This document shows positions 1-8,388 of a DNA stretch of 64,000 nucleotides, piece by piece. How positions within the stretch are numbered: the first letter of the stretch is position 1; each line of letters opens with the position of its first letter. Under the pieces are notes generated by a model. It had not been told where the DNA came from. It searched no databases and saw only the letters and a list, made by a program, of their open reading frames with translations. The stretch is from JAJDFU01 sp964641965 (GTDB lineage: Bacteria; Bacteroidota; Bacteroidia; Chitinophagales; Saprospiraceae), in the NCBI GenBank assembly GCA_964641965.1, contig CAZXLD010000024.1, positions 1-64,000 on the forward strand. The letters run 5' to 3'. The translations under genes and the position numbers were made by a program.

Positions 1-57
1 ACCCGGCAATCGGAGGGGTTTTGGATCAAATGAGGGGGGGACGTTTCTCCATGCCAT
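1..57 (-). CDS. Possible 5' end of a gene leaving the left edge
   Basis: Reading the minus strand from an ATG at 57-55 gives 19 open codons (beginning MAWRNVPPSFDPK) up to the window edge. The ATG lies 44 bases downstream of the stop of the TPR gene on the same strand, so a co-transcribed next gene is plausible. The frame is closed by a stop at 88-90 upstream of the ATG. The stretch is too short to assign a product. It could equally be random open sequence. Confidence 0.3.
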   Translation of the reverse strand, partial: MAWRNVPPSFDPKPLRLPG

Positions 58-101
58 TTTCAGGTAGAAAGGATCGTTTAAGCCGCATTAATTTGAGGCT
101 C

Positions 102-950
102 TCAGTAGGAGTTCAGTTCGGAGTAATCTTCAAAGGTAATAATGGACCAAGCCGTCAGGGTTTGCTGTACTTCATCTTCACTTCTGGCAGCCAGGGCAAC
201 AATGACGGGGCTGGGGTTGGAGTCCTCCTGCCCATGGTGATAATATTCAGGTAAAACCCCCTCGCGTTCAGCATGTCGCTGCCAACTGGTATTTGTCCAG
301 TTTTCGAAACCCATTCCCGATTCCCGGCATAATCGCTCCAACAAATCCAGGTGATCAACCTCACCACTAGACAACCTACAAGACCAAGTCATATAGTCTG
401 ACCGACGAAACAAGCCGATCTCATCAAAAACAGGATATTTCTTGCGATCTACCACTTGCCAACCCGATGGACGCCCATCCACTAAAACTTGATCCCTAAA
501 CCTTAGATCTGAATCAGGCCAGGGGACACTTCCAATAATTGCCAAGGCCGGCGACATTCTCCTACCCCACAGCAACTCATACCCATCTCGCCATTGAGAT
601 CGGATAGAAATTAATCCACCAGTCAATGGATGTTCCGCATTCCACCCGAACTTATTCCAAATGATTCGGGCCAACTTTTTCTTGCCTAATGCAGTAGATG
701 CAATACCGACATCCCACCAGGCATTTTGATCCTCAGGAACTAACGACAACCCTTTTTTTAAATAGTGCAGAGCAGGCTTCCATTCCTTTCGCTCCTTGTA
801 TATACGGCCTAACCGAAGAAAAGCATCGCCATCTTCTGGAAAGTGCTTCAACAGGAGCTTCCATACTTTTATAGCATGATAATGGTCCCCAGCTTCTTCA
901 TAAGCAAGAGCTTCAGTCCAAAGTTTTGCCTGTTCATTTTCACGATTCAT
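102..950 (-). CDS. TPR-repeat protein with unrecognised C-terminal domain
   Basis: A 282-residue protein. Residues about 8-104 form three helical tetratricopeptide-like repeats; the second reads DAFLRLGRIYKERKEWKPAL with the usual small/aromatic spacing. Such repeats normally bind partner proteins. The remaining 175 residues are rich in Trp and acidic residues and match no family I recognise. No signal peptide or membrane segment is visible, so a cytoplasmic location is likely. The gene follows the flippase gene on the same strand after a 207-base gap and may precede another gene at the left edge. The function is unknown. Confidence 0.75.
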   Translation of the reverse strand: MNRENEQAKLWTEALAYEEAGDHYHAIKVWKLLLKHFPEDGDAFLRLGRIYKERKEWKPALHYLKKGLSLVPEDQNAWWDVGIASTALGKKKLARIIWNKFGWNAEHPLTGGLISIRSQWRDGYELLWGRRMSPALAIIGSVPWPDSDLRFRDQVLVDGRPSGWQVVDRKKYPVFDEIGLFRRSDYMTWSCRLSSGEVDHLDLLERLCRESGMGFENWTNTSWQRHAEREGVLPEYYHHGQEDSNPSPVIVALAARSEDEVQQTLTAWSIITFEDYSELNSY

Positions 951-957
951 ACTTAGA

Positions 958-965
958 CAAATATA
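958..965 (-). promoter_or_regulatory. Possible -7 element for the TPR gene
   Basis: The minus strand reads TATATTTG, an exact match to the Bacteroidota -7 motif TAnnTTTG. It lies only seven bases upstream of the ATG, which would make the transcript leaderless or nearly so. There is no TTG at the expected -33 position, so this is weak. An ACCGAA/TTCGGT inverted repeat lies just upstream of it. Confidence 0.25.
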
Positions 966-1157
966 ACCGAAAGGAGGTTCGGTCCTAGTATTTCATCTGA
1001 CAGTAAACCGGATGGAAGAAATAGATCCCTTCCATCAAATCCTCCATTCAGTAGTTCTTCGGGCACTACCACAATCTTAAACTACGAGATGGATGTGGAA
1101 CATAAATTCCAGTCCAACCCTATCCAGTGAAGATTTCGGAGTAAAAGAGATCTCGTA

Positions 1158-2633
1158 TTATACCTTCCTCCCTTTCCACCACCGTAGGATATCCCTTCTT
1201 TCCATGAACAGGATTGTACCAAGAAAGATCAATATCCAAATGGTGTGGAATACCAGCAACCAAGCTCCGGTAATAGAGAGGACCAAATCCAACCTACTGG
1301 CAGCAAGGTAGATCAGTAGGGCGAATCCAATGTAGAAAAGCATTCTACCAATGGGGTAAGGTATTGGGTAATTTTTGACCCCAGTCCAATACCCCGCCAG
1401 AGCCATAAATCCGTAGCAGGCCAGACTTGCCCAGGCAGGTCCGAAATAGCCAATTTGGGGGATGAGGAGCATATTCAAAGCAAGGACAATCCCAGAACCT
1501 ATCAGCGCAATGTAACCGCCGAAACGAGTCCTATCCTCTAATTTGAACCAGATCGAAAAGTTATAGTACAGACCCAGAAAAAGATTGGCAAGCAAAAGGA
1601 TCGGCAGAATATCCAGTCCCTCCCTAAAATTTACTCCTAAGAAATATTGAATGACGTCCAGATATAATAGTATAGCCAAAAAGGCCATGCTGCCAAACAT
1701 AGCGAAAGCCTCTGCCACTCGGGCATAAAGGGCACGAGCGTTTTCCTCTTTCGATTGCCTGAAAAAGAAAGGCTCTGCAGCATAATTGAATGCCTGCGTG
1801 AACAAATTCATAAACACAGCCAATTTGGCCGCTGCGCTGTAAAGGCCTGCCTGTTCAAGGTTTTCAGTTAAACTCCCGCCGCCTAAGCCCTTCAGCATTG
1901 GAGTTCCTACCAACTGGTTTGTAATGCCGGCCAGTCCTGCCAGGACCAATGGGAAAGCGTAGCTGGTCATCTTTGAAAGCCAGCCTGGCTCTAACCTGAA
2001 CCGGATTCGAAAATAGGCTGGAAATAATAACAGCAAGACCAATCCGCTAGCTAATACATTAGCCAAAAACAGGTAGGAGAGTTGCTGATATCCATTCAGG
2101 ACAATCCCACTCCAGGAAGGGCGAATCTCTAAAAAGAAGAAAATACAAAGGATGTTACATACGATTCCCGTTATCCGAATGGCAGCAAACCGGATCGGGC
2201 GACTCTCTAACCGCAAACGCGCAAATGGCATAGCAGCCAGAGCATCTAGTGCAATAATCAAACCAATCCAAACCACGAAAATCGGGTAATCCGGATACTG
2301 GAGCCAGGTGGCAACAGTACCTGCATTGGAAATAACTACTGCAGCGAAAAACAGGGTGAGGGCCCAGACCAATAAACTTCCCGTATTGAAGGCTGTGAGA
2401 CGATCCTCGGCAGGGGTACCAAACCGAAAGAAGGTGGTTTCCATTCGAAAGGTCAGCAAAACCAGGACCAACGCGGTCCAGAAATAAAGCTCATTGTAGA
2501 TCCCGTACTCTTCACGGGCAAGGACCCGGGTGAGATAAGGCGTAAGAATGACGAAATGAAGCATTCGGCCGAGAATACTACTTAGCCCATAGATGGCAGT
2601 TTCGCCTGCTAGCTGTTTAAGTTGCTTTCGCAT
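1158..2633 (-). CDS. Oligosaccharide flippase (Wzx/MOP-type)
   Basis: A 491-residue, very hydrophobic protein with about 12-14 predicted membrane spans. The N-terminus (LAGETAIYGLSSILGRMLHF, then a tract with EEYGIYNELYF) is typical of polysaccharide biosynthesis proteins of the multidrug/oligosaccharidyl-lipid/polysaccharide exporter superfamily. These move lipid-linked saccharides across the inner membrane. No glycosyltransferase or polymerase lies beside it, so the substrate cannot be inferred. It is divergent from the M42 peptidase gene, with 171 bases between the starts. The family is confident; the physiological role is inferred. Confidence 0.85.
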   Translation of the reverse strand: MRKQLKQLAGETAIYGLSSILGRMLHFVILTPYLTRVLAREEYGIYNELYFWTALVLVLLTFRMETTFFRFGTPAEDRLTAFNTGSLLVWALTLFFAAVVISNAGTVATWLQYPDYPIFVVWIGLIIALDALAAMPFARLRLESRPIRFAAIRITGIVCNILCIFFFLEIRPSWSGIVLNGYQQLSYLFLANVLASGLVLLLLFPAYFRIRFRLEPGWLSKMTSYAFPLVLAGLAGITNQLVGTPMLKGLGGGSLTENLEQAGLYSAAAKLAVFMNLFTQAFNYAAEPFFFRQSKEENARALYARVAEAFAMFGSMAFLAILLYLDVIQYFLGVNFREGLDILPILLLANLFLGLYYNFSIWFKLEDRTRFGGYIALIGSGIVLALNMLLIPQIGYFGPAWASLACYGFMALAGYWTGVKNYPIPYPIGRMLFYIGFALLIYLAASRLDLVLSITGAWLLVFHTIWILIFLGTILFMERRDILRWWKGRKV

Positions 2634-2804
2634 GGTGCGCCAAGATACAAGTTGGCAAGCATTGGCAGATTCAAGGAAGCGAGAGCTTATTAGTGCTTCA
2701 CTTTTTGTCTTCCTGATTGAAAATCATGGTATTCATCCCATTCAACACCTGAATCCATTGGGAATTTATTTACTTTTCCAAAAATTGCTCAACCGATCGG
2801 AAGT

Positions 2805-3884
2805 ATGATCAATGTGTCCTTATTGAAACAAATTTGCGAAGTTCCCGGAGCTCCGGGATTTGAGCAACGCATCCGTGAACTGGTTATCCAGGAGGCAGAA
2901 TCCCTAGCAGATGAACTGACTGTGGACTCCATGGGAAGCGTAATTGTGGTTAAAAGAGGAAAGTCCAGAAAAAAAGTCATGGTAGCTGCCCACATGGACG
3001 AAATCTCCTTTATAGTCACCCATATTGACGATGACGGATTCTTGCGGTTTCACCCAGTTGGCGGCTTCGACCCCAAAACCCTGACTTCCCAACGTGTAGT
3101 TGTACACGGAAAGAAAGATCTGATCGGCGTTATGGGCTCCAAACCGATTCACATCATGACCCCCGAGGAACGCAACAAGGTACTCCCCATCAGCGAGTAT
3201 TTTATTGATCTGGGGATGACCCGCGAAGAAACCTTGAAATGGGTAGAAGTAGGAACTCCCGTAACACGGGAAAGGGAGCTGATCGAGATGGGCGATTGCG
3301 TGAATAGCAAGTCTATGGACAATAGAGTGTCTGTGTTCATTCTACTCGAGACCCTGCGCGAACTAAAAGATCAGGAAATTCCTTATGATCTTTTTGCCGT
3401 TTTTACAGTCCAGGAAGAAGTTGGCCTAAGGGGAGCTATTAATGCTGCCGGCCATATTAACCCGGATTTCGGTTTTGGTCTGGACGTCACTATTGCCTTC
3501 GATGTGCCCGGTGCGCAACCCCATGAATTCGTTACACAACTCGGTAAAGGAACCGCGATAAAAATCATGGATGGTTCAGTGATTAGTGATTATCGAATGG
3601 TTCAATTCCTAAAACAAGTTGCCAAGTCTCACCAGATAGCCTGGCAACCTGAAATCCTCCCATCCGGGGGAACCGATACGGCAGGTATTCAGCGGTATGG
3701 AAAAAATGGAGCAATCACAGGTGCTATTTCCATACCCCTTCGACATATTCATCAAACCATTGAATTGGCCCACAAAGGAGACATAAGGGCATCGATCGAT
3801 TTGTTGAAAAACAGTATCCAGCAACTAGATCAATTCAATTGGGAAATCTACCCCGGCAATAAATCTGATACGGATATTTTTTAA
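2805..3884 (+). CDS. M42 family metallopeptidase (glutamyl aminopeptidase-like)
   Basis: A 359-residue protein of the usual M42 length. The dinuclear metal site is complete: His63 and Asp65 in AAHMDE, Asp172 in SKSMDNR, catalytic Glu204 with Glu205 in QEEVGLRGA, Asp227 in GLDVT, and His316 near the C-terminus. The family comprises cytosolic, usually tetrahedral dodecameric aminopeptidases that trim N-terminal residues from peptides. The pterin dehydratase gene starts 17 bases after its stop, so the two are probably co-transcribed, although no functional link is evident. Confidence 0.93.
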   Translation: MINVSLLKQICEVPGAPGFEQRIRELVIQEAESLADELTVDSMGSVIVVKRGKSRKKVMVAAHMDEISFIVTHIDDDGFLRFHPVGGFDPKTLTSQRVVVHGKKDLIGVMGSKPIHIMTPEERNKVLPISEYFIDLGMTREETLKWVEVGTPVTRERELIEMGDCVNSKSMDNRVSVFILLETLRELKDQEIPYDLFAVFTVQEEVGLRGAINAAGHINPDFGFGLDVTIAFDVPGAQPHEFVTQLGKGTAIKIMDGSVISDYRMVQFLKQVAKSHQIAWQPEILPSGGTDTAGIQRYGKNGAITGAISIPLRHIHQTIELAHKGDIRASIDLLKNSIQQLDQFNWEIYPGNKSDTDIF

Positions 3885-3901
3885 TCTAAACCATTCCCCA
3901 A

Positions 3902-4144
3902 ATGTGGACGGCAACAGAAAAGCATTTAAAAGCAACCTTCGAATTTCAAAACTTCATCCAGGCTTTCAGCTTTATGACTGAGGTGGCTATGCATGCTGAG
4001 AAAATGAATCATCATCCGGAATGGTCCAACGTGTACAACAAGGTTGAAATAACCCTAACTACACACGATATGGGAAATATGGTTTCGGATAAAGACCGGA
4101 AGCTAGCCAAGGCCATTGATGGTATTTTCAGCAGGTACCAGTGA
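3902..4144 (+). CDS. 4a-hydroxytetrahydrobiopterin dehydratase (PCD/DCoH)
   Basis: An 80-residue protein of the short Bacteroidota form. It carries the family motif EKMNHHPEWSNVYNKVEI with the paired active-site histidines, and the C-terminal half T-H-D-x-G followed by DRKLAKAIDGI. The enzyme dehydrates 4a-hydroxytetrahydropterin formed by aromatic amino acid hydroxylases and allows recycling of the cofactor. No phenylalanine hydroxylase gene lies in this window. It follows the M42 peptidase by 17 bases, presumably in one transcript. Confidence 0.93.
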   Translation: MWTATEKHLKATFEFQNFIQAFSFMTEVAMHAEKMNHHPEWSNVYNKVEITLTTHDMGNMVSDKDRKLAKAIDGIFSRYQ

Positions 4145-4175
4145 TACATTGGTTTGGCTAACCTATGAATTACAA

Positions 4176-4210
4176 GGAGGTGATGAATTCAGTAATACTC
4201 CACCACCTCC
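4176..4210. terminator. Weak inverted repeat between convergent genes
   Basis: GGAGGTG (4176-4182) pairs perfectly with CACCTCC (4204-4210) across a 21-base loop, in the 85 bases between the convergent ends of the pterin dehydratase and the beta-helix gene. There is no clear T tract, so a terminator role is only suggested by position. Confidence 0.3.
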
Positions 4211-4229
4211 CGATTGTTTGAATTGGTGA

Positions 4230-6167
4230 TCAATCCTCAGAATAGGCATGTGCGCCAACATTGGACGAACCACCGGAATATAAAATAGGTTGATTCCCAT
4301 AGTCCCGGAGGTTTTCGCCCACGAATCCTCGTATATCCTTGGCCAAACCTACACCTGGCGAGTTCGGCCTTAATCGGTAGCCGCTCATCCCGGTCCGATT
4401 AAAGGAAGGATTGCCTATCTGATCGTTTGGGTGATAGATGGCCCAACGTTCCCCAAAATCCCTTTGAGGTACACACACAGGCACTCTTGGGCCGTTATTT
4501 TCCGGGTAATCCGAAGAATAGGATAGATCAGTCTCCTGGAAAACATATCGAATGGGGCAATCTTCTGAAGGACTCAGCAGGTTGTTATCCACAAAAATCT
4601 CTTTCCCGTTTCGCCAATTCAATCCCACATAGTCTACCCGGAAATTTTTAAACTTTCCTCTGGAATCTGTAGGCGCACCATTGATGTAAACGGTAATTGG
4701 ACCATAATCCTCAAAACCACCTCGGAAAATATTGTTGAAAATTCGATTATTGCTAATTTCCTCAGGGCGATTCTTGCCGTACAACACAAAGACACCAAAA
4801 CCACGATTAGGCATATCAATGGTATTGTGGTACACTAAGCCGTCGGCACTATCCTCTAAGGAAATGCCAATTCGGCCGCAATCTTTGATAATATTGAAGC
4901 GGTAGATCGTTCGCTGGAGCGAATACCGTTGCCCATGGGCCTTGGTACCTCCTGCCCGGCTTACGCCCTGGCAATCCACATAATTGTATTCGAAAATGTG
5001 ATCGGCACCGCCTGCTATATCCGTTGCCTCACCCGCATTGCGGTAAAAAGAACTGTGGTGTACGTGTCCGTTATTACGAACCGCCCAAAAACGGATAGCA
5101 TCACTGTTTCCAGACCTTCCTCCTGCATCGCTGAACGTCGAGTTGGCAATTTCCACATCATACACATGATATTGCTGATTTTCCGGGGGGCCAAGGATAG
5201 TCGCATTTTGAGCATTGAACTCTAAGCAAGCACTGCCTTCGCGGGATTTGGAGCCATCTACTTCAATGCGCAGAAACTTTATCCCGTGAACATCTGACCT
5301 ATAGGCATAGACTTGAATCTGCGCACCATATGCACCTGAAAACTTGACGTTATCCACGTGAAAATGTCGGCTTGTACGCAGGCCAAATACGCGTTTATCA
5401 TTGGTAATGATATGGGGTTTTGCCCCAGAACCATACGAAGTCAACACGATGGGATTTTCAGCAGTACCTCGACCTTTTCCGTCCAGGAATAGCTCGTTGG
5501 ATAGTTCGAATCGGTCTCCCGCACGCAACCGGAATAAATCTCCGGGTTGGGCTTCAATATCCTCCATCTTTGCAAGAGAACGAAACGGAGACTCTCTTGA
5601 CCGGCCGTTATTGTTATCGCTCCCGCTGGTCGAGAAATAGTATACGGTGCCATCCAGCGATACCGAAGAAGAAGTGGTACTACCTGCCGGGTTACCGTCC
5701 AATAAGGGAGTGACCCGATACGAATAAGTAGATCCCAGATTCAAATTATCATCGATAAATTCACCGTAGGGATACAAATATTCAGGCTGAAAAGCATCCC
5801 TTACGGTTGCATAGGACCCGTTGTTTTCGGAGCGCTCAATCCTGTAGGCAATAGCTGCTGCTTCTCGTGGAGGAACGTCAGCTTTGATCGTAATCCGAAC
5901 TCGATTGCCACTTCCGGTTACCAGGAGTTCGGTGATCCTGAAATCTCCTTGAACATTTGTTTGGCATTGTAAAACATCTTCATTGGAAAGCGGTACGGTA
6001 GTGCCTGGAATGGTGTCAGCTAAATAGGCTGAAATGGAGCCTGTCGCAATCAGGCCTTTTTTGGCTAAAGCCCAGTTTTCATTGGTATGAGCTGGTACAT
6101 CAATCGTCAGCAACGCTAAGCCCATACAAGTCAAAAAAAGGTAAATCAGTTTAAGGGGGAACTTCAT
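4230..6167 (-). CDS. Secreted right-handed parallel beta-helix protein
   Basis: A 645-residue protein with a signal peptide (hydrophobic residues about 5-25). Residues about 90-170 look like a fibronectin III-type beta domain (YRIERSENNGSY ... TYSYRVTP). From residue 175 the sequence STSGSDNNNGRSRESPFRSL opens a parallel beta-helix of the pectate-lyase-like/NosD type, with repeated short strands ending in N-N-x-I/V turns. The C-terminus (NVGAHAYSED) is the usual end of such helices and is not a type IX sorting domain. These proteins usually bind or cleave polysaccharide; the substrate here is unknown. It is monocistronic and convergent with the dehydratase gene. Confidence 0.8.
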   Translation of the reverse strand: MKFPLKLIYLFLTCMGLALLTIDVPAHTNENWALAKKGLIATGSISAYLADTIPGTTVPLSNEDVLQCQTNVQGDFRITELLVTGSGNRVRITIKADVPPREAAAIAYRIERSENNGSYATVRDAFQPEYLYPYGEFIDDNLNLGSTYSYRVTPLLDGNPAGSTTSSSVSLDGTVYYFSTSGSDNNNGRSRESPFRSLAKMEDIEAQPGDLFRLRAGDRFELSNELFLDGKGRGTAENPIVLTSYGSGAKPHIITNDKRVFGLRTSRHFHVDNVKFSGAYGAQIQVYAYRSDVHGIKFLRIEVDGSKSREGSACLEFNAQNATILGPPENQQYHVYDVEIANSTFSDAGGRSGNSDAIRFWAVRNNGHVHHSSFYRNAGEATDIAGGADHIFEYNYVDCQGVSRAGGTKAHGQRYSLQRTIYRFNIIKDCGRIGISLEDSADGLVYHNTIDMPNRGFGVFVLYGKNRPEEISNNRIFNNIFRGGFEDYGPITVYINGAPTDSRGKFKNFRVDYVGLNWRNGKEIFVDNNLLSPSEDCPIRYVFQETDLSYSSDYPENNGPRVPVCVPQRDFGERWAIYHPNDQIGNPSFNRTGMSGYRLRPNSPGVGLAKDIRGFVGENLRDYGNQPILYSGGSSNVGAHAYSED

Positions 6168-6458
6168 AGGATGGTTTGTTAGTTTGGTTCAGAAACAATT
6201 TTCAGAAACAAAATTGGGGTACTTGTAAAACTAAATTCACCTTGCCATATTGTCTATTCACTCGGGGTTATTACATGAGGCTTAGAGGCTGCAAAAATAA
6301 ACGCTTACCTTATTTTTTGAGGGATGAATAACTTAAAGTGTGAGCGCTCCTTCATTTTAGGTGAAGACTAGCATTTTTTCGGCAAACTATTTAGCCTCAT
6401 TTCTGGGCCGTCAATTTTTTCAATATTTACGGTACGTGCGGATTACCAAACTAAAATC

Positions 6459-7229
6459 ATGAAGGTTGCGTCATATAATGTAAATGGAATACGAGCCGCT
6501 TTGAAAAAGGGCTTACAGGATTGGATGCAAGAAATTGATCTGGATATTCTTTGCCTTCAAGAGACAAAGGCTCAACCCGAACAGGTTGACCATTCCTTTC
6601 TGGAACAATTAGGCTATCAGCATCATTGGCATTCGGCAGAAAAAAAGGGATATAGTGGAGTAGCTACTTTTTCTAAAAAAGCACCGGACCAGGTAATTGC
6701 CGGATGCGGTATTCCGAAATACGATGCAGAGGGTCGAATTCTAAGGACTGATTTTGGCCCATTAACGTTGCTTAATTGTTATTTCCCCTCTGGAACCTCT
6801 GGCGAGGAGCGCCAAGCATTTAAAATGGGGTTTCTGGACGATTTTTATCAATGGGTGGCGGAATTGAGAAAGGAAAGGCCACAACTGATCATTGTAGGGG
6901 ACTATAATATTGCACATACGGAAATAGACATCCACGATCCGGTTCGGAACAAAAAAACCTCAGGTTTCCTGCCTGAGGAGCGCGACTGGTTGACCCAATG
7001 GTTTGACAATGGATTTACGGACGCTTTCCGGCATCTCAACCCTGAAACAGTAGAATACAGCTGGTGGAGTTTCAGGGCTCAGGCAAGAGCAAAAAACAAA
7101 GGGTGGCGCATCGACTATCAATCCGTTTCAGATGATCTGGCTGCCAAACTGATTGAAGCCAGACACTTAAATGAAGCGGTTCATTCAGATCATTGCCCGG
7201 TTTACCTGGAGATAGACCTCCCCACATGA
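6459..7229 (+). CDS. xth: Exodeoxyribonuclease III (AP endonuclease)
   Basis: A 256-residue protein of the exonuclease III/endonuclease-exonuclease-phosphatase fold. It starts KVASYNVNGIRAAL with the conserved Asn, followed by LCLQETKA with metal-binding Glu35, GDYNIAHTEIDIHDP, and the C-terminal VHSDHCPVYLEI with the catalytic Asp-His pair. It repairs abasic sites and removes 3' blocking groups in base excision repair. The ATG of a downstream acetyltransferase reading frame overlaps its stop (ATGA), implying translational coupling. The length and motif set are complete. Confidence 0.95.
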   Translation: MKVASYNVNGIRAALKKGLQDWMQEIDLDILCLQETKAQPEQVDHSFLEQLGYQHHWHSAEKKGYSGVATFSKKAPDQVIAGCGIPKYDAEGRILRTDFGPLTLLNCYFPSGTSGEERQAFKMGFLDDFYQWVAELRKERPQLIIVGDYNIAHTEIDIHDPVRNKKTSGFLPEERDWLTQWFDNGFTDAFRHLNPETVEYSWWSFRAQARAKNKGWRIDYQSVSDDLAAKLIEARHLNEAVHSDHCPVYLEIDLPT

Positions 7230-7656
7230 AAATAGAAATTCGGGAACGAACCATGCGCGAAGCAATCGACCTAATGCGCCAAGTTCCCGAGATGGCTGAT
7301 GTAGGGCCACTGTCACTGTATGAGGAACGCATCCAAAACAAACCGCACCTGATTTTACTGGCACAAGCTGAGGCAAAGCCTGCAGGATTTAAGATTGCCT
7401 ATCAGCGTGACCACTTTTTCTATTCGTGACTGGGGGTGTACTACCTTCATTTCGAAGACGGGGGATCGCCCAAGCACTTGCCGACGTCCAGGAAAGTTGG
7501 GCCAAAGCCAAGGGATACAATTCGGTTTCCTTTAAAACCAGGAATCGCCATACAGCCATGCTTTGCTTTGCGTTAAAAAATGGATTCTTGCTTACCGCCG
7601 TAGAAGAACGGGACAACCCCATGGAAAATCGTATCTGGCTCCGAAAGCAACTATAA
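7226..7656 (+). pseudogene. GNAT acetyltransferase broken by a single-base frameshift
   Basis: The first part (67 codons from the ATG at 7226, overlapping the xth stop) ends at TGA 7427-7429 after DHFFYS. The next frame continues directly with TGGVLPSFRRRGIAQAL and a normal GNAT C-terminus ending at 7656. Adding one G after 7428 turns the joint into FYSWTGGVLP, restoring the family's usual Trp-containing strand just before the acetyl-CoA-binding R-x-x-G-x-A loop. With that base the protein would be about 143 residues, a normal single-domain GNAT. Either the gene is a recent pseudogene or the assembly has lost one base in a G-rich stretch. The substrate is unknown. Confidence 0.8.
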
Positions 7657-7688
7657 GACAATCTTTTCCCAAATCTTAATCTCCTCAA

Positions 7689-7706
7689 TTTACCCAAATG
7701 GGTAAA
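7689..7706. promoter_or_regulatory. Upstream TetR-type operator palindrome
   Basis: TTTACCCAAATGGGTAAA has 8-base perfect arms around a two-base centre. It lies just upstream of the promoter of the TetR-led exporter operon. The same 16-base core occurs again at 7761-7776, which makes it the probable binding site of the adjacent TetR protein. This is inferred from position and symmetry. Confidence 0.75.
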
Positions 7707-7721
7707 AAGTTAGGTAAAAAC

Positions 7722-7752
7722 TTGACATACAAGTTCAAAGAGAATAGTTTTG
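7722..7752 (+). promoter_or_regulatory. Bacteroidota-type promoter of the TetR exporter operon
   Basis: TTG at 7722-7724 is followed, after 20 bases, by TAGTTTTG at 7745-7752, an exact TAnnTTTG -7 element. Transcription would start near 7758 and give a leader of about 25 bases before the TetR ATG at 7783. The promoter lies between the two palindromes, so a bound repressor would block it or the start of the transcript. Confidence 0.75.
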
Positions 7753-7759
7753 TCTTTAA

Positions 7760-7777
7760 ATTACCCAAATGGGTAAA
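7760..7777. promoter_or_regulatory. Downstream TetR-type operator palindrome
   Basis: ATTACCCAAATGGGTAAA carries the same 16-base core as the upstream palindrome, with centres 71 bases apart. It covers the predicted transcription start region and ends five bases before the TetR ATG, so it would also shape the ribosome-binding region. Confidence 0.75.
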
Positions 7778-7782
7778 TCCGG

Positions 7783-8388
7783 ATGACCGCATTAAGTACT
7801 CGAGAACAAATCCTGGAAGCTGCCCGACAAGAGTTTATGGAGAAAGGCTATGCGGGAAGCCGCATGCAGGAAATTGCGGCTCGGGCTAACATAAACAAAG
7901 GATTGCTCCACTATTACTTTACTACAAAAGACAACCTGTTCCGAGCTGTTTTTCAAGAAGCTTTTCGGGCCTTCATCCCCAAATTGCGCGGACTGGTAGA
8001 AGCTGAAATGAGTATCACAGAAAAAGTGAGTCAACTCATACATTCTTACATGGAAATGCTATTAGCTAACCCGCACTTGCCCGCTTTCATCGTTAACGAA
8101 CTCAACCACAATCAACCTGCTTTTCTGGACATGATATCAACCTTCGAAGGCCGCCCGGATATGTTGGTTTTCTTTACTCAAATTCAGCAGGCGGTTGAGG
8201 AAGCGGAAATTGCTCCCGTACACCCGGCTCATTTGCTGCTCAATATTATATCGCTATGTGTATTTCCATTCATTTCAAAACCCATTTTCATGCACATGGG
8301 AAAATTAACCGAACAGGAATATCTATTGCTTATGAAACAGCGGGAAAACGAAGTACAATCCGTAATCCTGAAACAGCTTAGACCATGA
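7783..8388 (+). CDS. TetR/AcrR family transcriptional regulator
   Basis: A 201-residue protein with an N-terminal TetR helix-turn-helix at residues about 6-55 (REQILEAARQEF, then MQEIAARANINKGLLHYYF and KDNLFRAVF). The rest is an all-helical ligand-binding domain. It is the first gene of the exporter operon, and its promoter carries two palindromes, so it most likely represses its own operon until a ligand binds. The arrangement matches E. coli cecR upstream of ybhGFSR. The TolC gene starts inside its stop codon (ATGA). The inducer is unknown. Confidence 0.9.
   Translation: MTALSTREQILEAARQEFMEKGYAGSRMQEIAARANINKGLLHYYFTTKDNLFRAVFQEAFRAFIPKLRGLVEAEMSITEKVSQLIHSYMEMLLANPHLPAFIVNELNHNQPAFLDMISTFEGRPDMLVFFTQIQQAVEEAEIAPVHPAHLLLNIISLCVFPFISKPIFMHMGKLTEQEYLLLMKQRENEVQSVILKQLRP

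Noticed and set aside
1011..1036. Hairpin GATGGAAG/CTTCCATC between the flippase and TPR genes
   Set aside because: Perfect eight-base stem but no T run on either strand, so a terminator call is not supported.
4175..4184. A perfect Shine-Dalgarno consensus (AAGGAGGTGA)
   Set aside because: No start codon with a coding frame follows; it is one arm of the inverted repeat between convergent genes.
7426..7656. A separate 76-residue gene starting at GTG 7426
   Set aside because: Its sequence continues the acetyltransferase reading frame from 7226 across a single-base shift; it lacks the first half of the GNAT fold, so it is better read as part of one broken gene.
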